This document shows positions 48,701 through 64,000 of a stretch of 64,000 nt of DNA, one piece after another (positions within the stretch are counted from its first letter, which is position 1; each line of letters opens with the position of its first letter). Both the position numbers and the translations under genes were made by a program. Origin of the DNA: Mercurialis annua (taxonomy: Eukaryota > Streptophyta > Magnoliopsida > Malpighiales > Euphorbiaceae); the NCBI RefSeq assembly GCF_937616625.2, contig NC_065570.1:816001-880000 (forward strand), written 5' to 3'. The notes under the pieces are model-generated. The model was not told where the DNA came from. It saw only the letters and a program-made list of their open reading frames with translations, and searched no databases.

Positions 48701-49543
48701 TGATTACCGTATTTTAAAATTCAACACCATAGATAACCACAGTGCGAAATTTGACGAAAAATAGTGCAACTGTTCATACCTACTTTTGGAATTGTCCACT
48801 TAGTAAGACAAACAATGAAACAAGCATTTAAAAGAATCTTGAAATTTGTTTAGCAGTAAATGATCCCCATGTGCCATCAAGGAAAAATATGTAAAGGGCT
48901 GCTTCAACTTAGCTTATATTCATAATATAATTTAAAGATTCTCAATATAAATCCAATTGCATTCGCTTTTATATTTTTAGAGCGTGTAAAAAGTAATCGT
49001 GAATTTTAAATATAAATATAAATATATTAGTAGTAAATAAAACTCTCTGATTACTTTTCAACGTTTTAAAAATATATGAACGGATGCAATTAATTTTATT
49101 TTGAAGAATTATGACTAAATTGTCAATATGACAAGTTATGAGACCGGCACCTAAAGTTCAAGTATTGATAACCCACAAAATCATGGAATAACAATTCTTT
49201 AGAATATCTATTCCATAAACCAAACATGACATAAGGGTTTATATGACTTTTAAATTTGTGCAATAGATTCAATTAACTCTCACTTAAAAACATTATTATA
49301 TATTTTTAGATTATCACGACCCACAAATTTAGGGACCAAAATGATCCTTTGCTCAATAACCATTTAGTAAAAGAAAGCAACAAAATTCACTGCTTTCTTT
49401 CCATTTTAACCATTAAATTTTTATCCATTTCACTACTTGCTTTTATTTTATTGGACAACTTTATCCTTATTTTCAATATATAAAGAACCAGTGTAGAGTC
49501 TCTAAAACCAGGCCACTGACCTTTTTACTTGAGTGTAAAAGAA
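45738..49543. other. Spacer between TYW fusion and peroxidase genes
   Basis: 45738 to about 46030 is likely 3' untranslated region of the TYW gene. 46440-46930 has degenerate GAGCTCGA/TCAAGCTC words. 47690-48240 has inverted GGTTTGATTT/AAATCAAACC words, which could fold. Upstream of the peroxidase the sequence is plain AT-rich promoter. I found no further gene. Confidence 0.5.
49477..49485 (+). promoter_or_regulatory. TATA box of the peroxidase gene
   Basis: TATATAAAG, 58 bases before the start codon, leaving a short leader of about 30 bases if transcription begins at the usual distance. A near-consensus plant TATA box. Confidence 0.65.
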
Positions 49544-51622
<2,079 letters not shown>

Positions 51623-53149
51623 AACCCCTTAATTATGTGTAAGAATAAGGTGCAGTTTCTAGTTTGGTTTTGAGCACTTGCTGTTTATGAGTGGGGGTGA
51701 TTACTTTGGTTATCTAGGGTTTGCTTCTCGAGCTGTTGATGATGGGAGTGGGCTGTGTGTATGTATGGATGGATGGTGTGTATGGATGTATGATGCATGT
51801 ATTTCAATTATGATAAGTTATTGATAATTCATGCTTCTTTTTCAAGATATGTCTCCATGATCCCATGTGATAGGCCATTGATACTTCAGTCGTTTGAATT
51901 CTTGTATTTCACCAGCGAAATTCAGACGAATTATCACTTGTGTGATCGACGTTAAGTCATATGCATGGTACTTAATTCTTCATAATCACATAAGTAATCA
52001 TTGCCGAAACTGCGATGACCGTAGTGTAAAACGCATATAATTCAAAAACCGTAAGACATTTTAAACGGAAAGAAGCTTAAGGACAACTTAAACAACATGA
52101 AGAAATAAAAGATCCAGATAAATACAAGAACAAGGACAATGATTCAATAATGCTTAGGCACAAAGTTGAAACTGTTGGATCAATGCTATCTTTGCAAGAT
52201 CAGATGGCTGATATGCCCACTGAATTCAAGATTCAGGATAAATAAATTAATAGCTCATAACTATATATATATAATATCTTGTCAAATATTATAATATGTT
52301 GAAGGTTAGAATGATACTGATGTAGCTATGACACAGACAAAGAATGTACAGTGTAATGAAGTGTGGGGTCTGATGAAGTATAGTGGTAGAGATCATTGTT
52401 GTCCGTGAGTGGCAACTTTTACATCAATAGTGGTCCTTTTTTGGTTCTATATCTTGTCTTGTTTGCTCAAGATACCATGAATCTGATAGTTTTTCAAGTA
52501 ATTACTGAATTTGCATAACTATAAGTTTGGCACATTTGTTTTTAACTGCAAAGTTTATTGAGCTACAGCATACATATAAATTAATTATAGAATCTCCACA
52601 AGATGCAAATTTATTTTGTCTGACATGCCTCAAGAACCATATATGAATTGTATCAATCAAGTAGCTGAAAGTTGCACAGAACATAACTAGCTATGTAGCA
52701 CGTAAATGGAAAATGCCTAAACAGAAAACCATAAGATGATATTTATAATAATAGAAGATTATAAATATATATAATTCCGGAGTTTCAAAAGCATTTTTGG
52801 AAATTTAAATAAATTGTTGAAATGTAAGCGTTTCCGTGCAACGCACAGGATACCGGCATTATAGGACTGAGGCCTAAAATGGCATTACAATGCACCCCTC
52901 TGCTATGATCATTCATTTTCCAGGGAAGAAAATCTACACTAACAATAGGGGTGTGACTACAGCTCTAATATGTAGTACATAGATATGTAAAACAGGACAC
53001 TTGGACACGGACACAGTAAAATAGTGTTATTTTAAGTTCACTATGTTAAAAATGAAGTTTCTTGTCCGAAAAACAAGTTTCCTACACTAAAATGAAAAAG
53101 TGATTAAATATAGTGTCCACGCTACTTAATATTTGCAACATGCTGATGC
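51623..53149. other. Spacer between peroxidase and recombinase-like genes
   Basis: Starts with the peroxidase 3' untranslated region (GT-rich, TGTATGGATG words near 51755-51800). One copy of the CGGACACGG repeat sits at the right end, next to the stop codon of the neighbouring gene. Otherwise no gene recognised. Confidence 0.5.
52972..53125 (+). repeat. CGGACACGG dispersed repeat, copy E
   Basis: About 154 bp, from GTAGTACATAG to GTGTCCACGCTAC. The core AATAGTGTTATTTTAAG, then CTATGTTAAAAATGAAG, matches copies A and D. Its right end is only 25 bases from the stop codon at 53150, so it probably lies in that gene's 3' untranslated region. Confidence 0.65.
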
Positions 53150-55407
53150 CTATTTTGGGTCAGTGCTGCTGCTAGAACTACTATCGGAGACACAATCAGA
53201 ATCTGCCAGCACAGCGTCATTCTTTAAATTCCTTTCTGCCATTTTGGGAATTAAAGAACTACAAGAAGGATGGCTGTAGTAAGGGTGGGGCTGTATAGAA
53301 AGATAGTTGGCTGCAGATGGAAAAGCTTGGTAACCATATGTAGAGGCATAAGGAAATGCATTAGGTGCAGACCAATATACCATAGGCATGAAACTATTTG
53401 CTGGTTGTGGTGCGAACATATGATATGGAGTTTGAGATGGTATAGACTGGAACGGTACCATTGGCTGAGTTTGAATCGAGGTATAGCCCATAAGTCCGAA
53501 CCGGGTAGGAGGTGACGGTATACTCTGATGAACTGCGGATTCTGGCAAATTAGTAGCCTTGCTTATGGATTTTGCTTGTTTTCTGGCCTTGGATTTTGTC
53601 GAAACTGTCTTCCCAGCTAACTTCTCAGAACCTGGACCGGCCTGCCCGAAAATAAGCAACAACTTAGTAAAACCAACAACATATAGATGGTATGCATCAA
53701 AATGTAGATTTTTGAAGTTGTGATCTTACATTATCACAAGTTGTTGGATGCGACGCAAATAATTGTTCCCTTTCAGCATCTTCATCTGTCCTGCAGTACG
53801 AAACTTGTGAGTGAAGACCACGAGAAAACACAAGAAACAGAAGTATCATTATGCAGACATTCTGACAGAGAAAGCTATTTCACAATTTTTTCAATTGGTC
53901 TACCTGTAATATTTTTGCAGCAAGTCCAAGTTCCGGTATTTGGTTTCCCTTTGAACCAAGTCATCAGGAAAGCCAGCCATGAACAGAAGCGTGATACCCA
54001 ATGACTTAAAGAAGAAGCTTCCACTGCGGATATGAACCAGACTTGCTATTCGACACATAACCGGTCCAAAAGATTTTAGCTTGTTTCTTCCCATTCGCTG
54101 CCTTACATATCTGCAGAAATTTAACCCATTTTCTGTGCATGTGGTTTCATGTCATAATCTAATAAACAAAATCAAAGTAGCTACACTTACTCATTTTGGG
54201 GAAGATTTCTCGTTCTTCCACCGTACTTGATGCACAGAAACAAACAAGATGGACAGTTAGGATCAGATGGACGCATAGCTTTCTCTTCTTCAAGTACCCG
54301 AAGAGGACATAATGTTGGGTTCTGCCTATTTGGAAATAATATTTTACTCCTGACACCTGGATTCTCATAGACTACATGCTCCTGTTGATTAAGTATTTAG
54401 GACATTATGGGCATTCTTTTATATGTATGAAAAAGAAAGTAAATAAAAATATAGAAGTCAATTTCTTACCCCTGGATCATTTACAGATACGTAAGGTTCC
54501 CCTTTCCTCTGAATGGTGAAATGATTGAAGTCGAGTTCATACATATCATCACAGCCATGTCTTATACCAAGAGATGCAAAAACTATGATTTTCCTCATGG
54601 TGTGAGACTGAGCATTTTTCTCTAAAAGAACTTCCGATTCTAATATCCTTTTTACTTCCTTTGGACAGAATGCCACCTTTCGGTTTGATAACAATATGTT
54701 TCCTCCAGGTCTTGTCCGACAAGCCTCTTTATCAGAAACAGGATCATCAGCTGATGTATTCTCATCTCTAATGATATTTTTGTGGTTAATCTGATTGTCA
54801 AATTCATCAAAATCTTCTTCTTCATAACTATCATCTGAATCATCATCATAATCTTCTACAGCTAAGTCGTCATTTTTCAACTGGTCAAGATTTGAAAAAT
54901 GAGTCTCGTCCAAGTTCATCCAAGTAACTACATTTGCATCTTTCTGTGGAATACCCTGAATGTCAATCTTTACCTGCGATGCTAAATCACCACTGTCAAC
55001 TTTTTTCTCTTCAATTTCATCTTGACATGTTTCTATTTTTTGTCTTTTGAAAATCTTGAGGTTTCTTTCTGCTGAACTGATACAACTGCACTGGAATCAA
55101 TCAAACAAGGAATCAAGATAAGTAGAGAAAAAAGCACCATAAATCAAGAAACTGAGGGAAAACAGAAATGAAATGAAGAGCATACTTGGCCATTAGGCGT
55201 AGATGAATTCTTATCTATTCCTTGTGTTTGAGCTTCGAGTGCAGATATTCTCTGCATAAGCTCTGAATTCTTTTCTCTTTCTTTCTGCAACTCTGCTGAT
55301 ATACTTGCAATAGCATTAATCACAGTGCTGTCTCCTTTCATTTCTTGCTCTATAGCACATAATGCAGAATCATTGACCATACAAGCACAAGACTGGAGTT
55401 CCACCAT
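53150..55407 (-). CDS. Plant protein with tyrosine-recombinase-like core (possible domesticated recombinase)
   Basis: Uncharacterised. Minus-strand exons: 55186-55407, 54470-55090, 54191-54381, 53904-54110, 53730-53790, 53150-53641; phases join, 597 residues. The N-terminus has a coiled coil (about 25-60). An acidic stretch DDDSDDSYEEEDFDEFD follows (about 155-172). The core, about residues 215-415, recalls the catalytic domain of tyrosine recombinases: FASLGIRHGCDD (Arg251, box I-like), a Cys-rich middle (PTLCPLRVLEEE, CPSCLFLC), HIRSGSFFFKSLG (His371, Arg373, box II-like), LLFMAGFPDDLVQRE, and LLQKYYR (Tyr412/413). The C-terminus (435-597) is rich in Pro, Ser, Tyr and Gln and ends with a Ser run. 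It is spliced, with no terminal repeats or target duplications around it, so it looks like a host gene. The recombinase link is my inference from motif spacing. It could instead be an unrelated plant-specific family. Confidence 0.75.
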
Positions 55408-56835
55408 TGATATTAAACACTGAAGTCTTAACTCTTATATTTCAAATACACTTGGACAACAATACTGATCAGTAGTAGAAAATACTAATCAGAAGCATTT
55501 TGCTTTCTTTATCTCGTTAATCGCATCTTTAACAGTTATTTTATTGAAAACAGTTGAGTAATGATGGTATTAAAAACAAAGACAGGTGTCCCTCCATTTT
55601 AAAGCAAGCGTAAGGAGCATCCGAGGCATAGCTAATAGAATTACATAGTTAAAAATAACTACAACTAGCTATATCTTATGTTAAAAATAACTATAATCCA
55701 ACCTCTCTTCCACTTATAAAATACAATCACATAACATACTTGCTATCTGACATTGTCTAAATTAGTGTCTTTTAGTATAATCTTGTGTCTCTTTCCATTT
55801 GGATTGACTCAATTTTTTTATCATTGGTATAGCTTCCTTTCCCAGCTATGAAATTGTCAATTCATATATCAAATTCTATCTTAAAGGGCACACACAAACC
55901 TATTGTTGAATGACCAGCATCCCATACAAGAGAAAAAAATGCAAAAAACGCGAAATTATCAAAATGCGAAAAATGCAATTTTATCAGAATGCAAAACAAT
56001 GTTCATGGGTTATCATGATTAAGATTACTAGAAAAAAGAAGAGAGACATTTAGTTGTCTGTCTGTCTTGAGTCTTGACAAGCGAGTTCATGAACCCTTTT
56101 CCAAGGTATAAGAAAAATGTGTGCACACGTGCATTATTATAATATAATCTAGCTAGTGGACTACTACAGTTTACAAAACCAACCTCACGTGCAGAGAAAA
56201 CCCAAATAGTTGTTGTCTCTAATGCAATTTGTGTCAGCAGAATATGAAGCTAAAACCTTGGATGCCTTCTTTCTAAAGTTAAAATATTCATGGACCCCTA
56301 TTTTATAGTTTTAATATCCCAAAAGGCCAATATTGACTTGTTAATCCTCATTAGCATTATAAACCTATTAAGATTGAAGGGTCAAATTAGACTTTTAATG
56401 ATACATTTAAGTTAATGATCTTTAGGGGAAAGGAATCTGTAATGAGTAAACCTCTTTTAAATACAATGCCTTTTTATTTTAAAGATATATTCCTGACAAA
56501 CCTGCAAATGGGGTTGCTTTGGATTACATTTTTCTTAACAAAGTTACATGTCTATTTTCCAAAACAGAAATTGATTTAAGTTTTTTATGTTGACAATGTT
56601 ATGTGTATTTTCTAAAATGGGGGAAAGAAATTGGAGAAATAACCTGTCTAAAACCTCAAAACACTTGATATTCAACATAATACTCATCGTACATAGAATA
56701 TATAATGAAAACAAATTCTGAATGAAATCCATAGCAAGATAACATGAGAAACTGAAAATAAACAATCTAGAAAACATATCTGCACACATTAAAACGCTTG
56801 TCCAAGAAATCTGAATTTTACTCCGACCCTCTTGT
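55408..56835. other. Spacer between recombinase-like and CDPK genes
   Basis: Promoter and leader of the recombinase-like gene at the left, 3' untranslated region of the CDPK gene at the right (about 56550-56835). The middle is AT-rich and no gene or repeat was recognised. Additional 5' exons of the recombinase-like gene could be hidden here. Confidence 0.4.
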
Positions 56836-60526
<3,691 letters not shown>

Positions 60527-60731
60527 TTTCTGACCAAGCTCAAAGAATCGAATTGAAACTTGTTGAGGAATGTGGGTTTGAATTTTCAGATTAAAATCAG
60601 ATCAAAGTTTTAAACTTTTTGAGGTGAATTAAGGTACAACAGAAGAAGCCTATAAATTGAGACTAAAGAGATGATATTTTATTTTATTTTATTATGTTGG
60701 AGTAGAAGAAAGGAGCTGACTTTATTTACTA

Positions 60732-61014
60732 CTCCCTCCGTCCCAATAGAGTTGTCCACTTTGCCTTTATCACACAGTTTAAGAAAAGCAATTATTGTTT
60801 GTGGGTTTTGTAAATTTTTACTTACTTTTCTTGTCATACCCCTATTTAATATAGGGCCCACTTGCAATTTACTTTCAATTTACTCAATAGTGGATTTTAA
60901 ATAGGGGTAATATAGAAAAATTAAGTGTAAAAATTAGTTACTTTTTCAAAGTGGACAAGTATTTTGGGACAAAAAAAATTTTTAAAGTGGACAACTCTAT
61001 TGGGACGGAGGGAG
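60732..61014 (+). mobile_element. Stowaway-like MITE, subfamily 1 (CDPK promoter)
   Basis: 283 bp with intact termini CTCCCTCCGTCCCAATAGAG and complement. TA duplications lie at 60730-60731 and 61015-61016. It is a close relative of the copy at 35337-35619, with a few base changes and equal length. It lies 206 bp upstream of the CDPK start codon and so within its promoter or leader. Confidence 0.93.
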
Positions 61015-61611
61015 TATTTATTTTGGTAGAAAAATAAAGGTTTTATTGTAATTTGAACTTGACACAAAAATTAATTAAGTTTAAATTGATGAATTTAAGA
61101 AATAAAATCATAAATTCGTGGCAAACATTATGAATTTTAGATTAGAGTTTATGTGGCAAATAATTGATGCTATGTGATAGATAGTTACTGGATAATTTGA
61201 AAATGAGTGAAATTGACAATATTTTTATAAATTATGATTTTGTTTTATTTTTTGTACTGAATTTACAAATCAAAATAAGTTTTTGTTGAATTTATATCCT
61301 ATAATAAAAAAAATATCGTGCTCGCTAAATTTATAAAATAAAGTCAATCAACTTATATTTAGTTATTTTAATAATCAATTAATAATAACATTATTATTTT
61401 TAAATCAGTCAAATGTAATATTTTTTAGGTCAAATAAATCCTAAATTGGATCGTCGTTTATAAATTCGTTCATTTTATACAATTTAACAGTTTATTTATC
61501 TGAAAATAAAAAAAATTATCTTTAATGGATTAAAATAATGATTAAGCATAAATTAATTAATATGACGTATAAATTTATGAATTCCGAAATGAGCTTTTTC
61601 TCTATAATCTA

Positions 61612-61866
61612 CTCCCTCCGTTCTTTTTTAGTTGTCCATTTAGTCAAATGAATTTATCTACATTTAGTTGTCCATTTTTCAATTTCAAGATAACATTAGC
61701 TATTATCTTCCAAATTTAACCCTCCTTGATAAATGACTCTATAACTCAATTTATAAAGCATTTATTATATAGTAGGGTTATATTAGTATTTACTCCTACT
61801 ATTTATCTCACTATTTTAATATGTGCAATTTTGGCTAAATGGACAATTAAAAAAGAACGGAGGGAG
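61612..61866 (+). mobile_element. Stowaway-like MITE, subfamily 2
   Basis: 255 bp. Termini CTCCCTCCGTTCTTTTTTAG and CTAAAAAAGAACGGAGGGAG-like inverse (AATTAAAAAAGAACGGAGGG), flanked by TA (61610-61611, 61867-61868). The internal TTGTCCATTTAG and GGCTAAATGGACAA pair identifies a subfamily different from the 283-bp elements. Confidence 0.9.
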
Positions 61867-62447
61867 TATAGTGTATGAAGAGGAAGAATTTGTAAGCCAA
61901 AAAACCAAAGACCTTTCAAGCACATTACTATAAATTAATTAGAGTGTACATCATAGCCTAGACAACTAATTATCATTAAATATTTATGTTCTTCACACGT
62001 ATTCCTTTAATTAACACTGTGTTTTCTTGACTCGTTAAGCAAAATTAGCAAGGGATTAGCTGTCTGTGTGGCAATTTAACAAATGTTTTGTCTAATATCT
62101 TGCATAATTGAGAAATTTATGGCTTACTTTTTGCATCAGAAAATATTTATTATATTTGTACATAATTAAAGAAAATGGTAAAATATATTTTAAGCTTTTA
62201 TAATTAAGGTATACTTGTATTTTCTTTTACCCAAAGATAATATTGTTGTTGTTGTTTGTATTCTATTTTCTATCACAAAAGTTATAATGTATAATTGAAT
62301 TTTGTAATCTTGCATCATATAATTGTTAGTATTAATTAACTTTATTACTATATGAATCGATATTGAGAATTCATTATGTTTTTCTCGATTAAAATGTAAG
62401 CATACATCTAATCTGAATTTTGTCCAAAAACAAACTTTTATAATGTA

Positions 62448-62709
62448 CTCCCTCCGTTTTTTTTAGTTGTCCATTTAGCCAATTTTATTTGTCTACAAAT
62501 AGTTGTCTATTTAGAAATCTCGTGTGATATTAGTTACTTATCTTCCAAGTTTACCCATCCCTAATAAATGACTCTATGTTTTAATTTAAAAGACATTTAT
62601 TAACTAATAGGGCTATATTAGTATTTTTTGTTATAAATTAAGACAAAAGAAGCACTATTTTGGTATATGCAATATTGGCTAAATGGACAACTAAAAAAAA
62701 CGGAGGGAG
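62448..62709 (+). mobile_element. Stowaway-like MITE, subfamily 2
   Basis: 262 bp, TA duplications at 62446-62447 and 62710-62711. Starts CTCCCTCCGTTTTTTTTAGT and carries the same TTGTCCATTTAG / GGCTAAATGGACAA pair as the element at 61612. The two lie only about 580 bp apart in the same orientation. Confidence 0.9.
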
Positions 62710-64000
62710 TAATTTGATTTGAACACGAGGAACAGATGATGAAATGCAAATCAAAGATAATTGATTGCCATTCACAATCACGTGCCTCTCAATTCATTGC
62801 CAATTTTATTCTTCCCATTTTCGAGACAAAAATTTAAGGTAAGTGTGATGTAAAATCCCTATAGATTTTTGAGACACATGATGACATAACTTTTACTCCA
62901 ATCTAATTTGATTTCTGTAAATTTCAATCACTCCAATAGTAGGTAATTTGAAATGGAGAATAAAAATAAATCCAAGTTCATGGCTAACATTGAAAAAATT
63001 CACATAGCTCCGAAAAAGAAAGTTTTTTATGATCCAAAAATTTTAAAAGATGTTCAGAAAAGGTGAAAAAAGATATAGAAATGACATGAAAAAAAAGCAT
63101 ACACTCTCATATCTGAAACTAAAAAAAACTGTAAGAAGCTAATTGTTTTGAATGCAATAGCGTAGTCATTTTAATGCTAATCGCCCCAAGCTGAAAAAAG
63201 ATATCGAAAGGAAAGATTGTTAGGGCTACGACGGATTTATCTATGGGCCGAGAGGGTCACTGGACCCTGAAGTTTTTCTTGTTTTAAATACTAATAGATA
63301 CGGTAATTAGTAATTAACCAGAAGAAATGGACCAAGCAAGAAGAAAGGATTGTCATGGACAATTAAACTACCACGTAAATTCTTCTTATATTATTTAAAA
63401 TCAACAAATACAAAAAGTTTATTTCAATTGAAAATATTTCATACTTTTACCATATACATGATAAGTTTACATAGTAAAAGATAATATTGTAACTAAAAAA
63501 ACACTGATTCAAAATACAAATAAATATAAATTTTATTATTTATAATATTTTTTTTATAAAAAAATTAAACTCAAATTTCATTAATTATTAAACTCAAATT
63601 TTATATGCGGAAAATCAAATTATGTTCATATATCAAAATATCAAATGAAAAAATATCTAAAAAAATTATAATTGTAATAATATTTATTCTAAAAGTTGAT
63701 AAATATTTGTATGAGTTTTTTTTGGTATGTGGAGTTTTTTAAAACGATATTAAACTCAACATGTTAGAATTACCAAAATTTTGAGTTCTTTGTAGAATGT
63801 CGAAATAGTTCTGCAAAGCTTGAATATTTAACGATTTCAAGGTTTGTATTTTACAATAATAGCTAGTGTTATGGACTGAAATTAAATGGTTTAAATAATG
63901 TCATTGTCGACTTTATATTTGTTTAATTGTTTCTTCTTTGAACAAGAGGAAAAGATGATGAAATGCAGTTGACATATATATTTTACTACTAGTTCAATCC

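Larger units (their letters stand above)
60527..64000. other. Spacer upstream of the CDPK gene, rich in Stowaway MITEs
   Basis: Contains the CDPK leader and promoter and three Stowaway-like MITEs. Between and beyond them, including 62712-64000, the sequence is AT-rich with no supported gene. A short GGCCGAGAGGGTCACTGGACC stretch near 63250 may be an old transposon trace, but this is a guess. Confidence 0.5.

Overview
The window is nuclear DNA of a flowering plant, most likely a eudicot. It is AT-rich, most genes are split by GT-AG introns, two products are plastid proteins, and the gene families (S40 senescence regulator, class III peroxidase, CDPK, P-class PPR, starch synthase III, chloroplast ATP synthase gamma) are typical of plants. 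The species cannot be named from the sequence. No bacterial operon, CRISPR array, rRNA or convincing tRNA gene was seen.

Layout. 1-2293 (-): 5' part of a GT31 beta-1,3-galactosyltransferase gene running off the left edge. 5100-5651 (-): intronless S40 regulator. 5652-13575: repeat-rich spacer with a Stowaway MITE, a short tRNA-derived SINE, a probable 2.7 kb Mutator-like element filled with ATACATC-type repeats, and a 186-bp tandem duplication. 13576-23093 (-): starch synthase III, 16 exons rebuilt, 1212 aa. 25027-26139 (-): chloroplast ATP synthase gamma, intronless. 27242-29203 (-): intronless PPR protein. 30949-38489 (-): GON4L/YY1AP-like SANT protein, 8 exons, 1405 aa. 39720-45737 (+): wybutosine-synthesis fusion protein (TYW3, kelch, TYW2), 9 exons. 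49544-51622 (+): class III peroxidase of the PER42 type, 4 exons. 53150-55407 (-): six-exon gene whose central part looks like a domesticated tyrosine-recombinase domain. 56836-60526 (-): group II CDPK, 8 exons. 60527-64000: spacer with three Stowaway MITEs.

The genes do not form a pathway; they are ordinary neighbours in a plant chromosome. Two of them serve the plastid (starch synthase III makes starch, ATP synthase gamma is the rotor shaft of the chloroplast ATP synthase). Most of the unusual structure is in introns and spacers: nested and paired MITEs, tandem duplications that copied splice sites, and arrays of short repeats.

Most notable: (1) the possible recombinase-derived host gene at 53150-55407; (2) an 87-bp in-frame tandem duplication that copied the exon 4 donor site of the TYW fusion gene; (3) an intron duplication in the GON4L-like gene in which one copy holds a Stowaway MITE and the other preserves the empty site; (4) the probable Mutator-like element at 8692-11363. 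All exon borders were read by eye from splice signals, reading phase and family resemblance; no alignment or transcript data were available.
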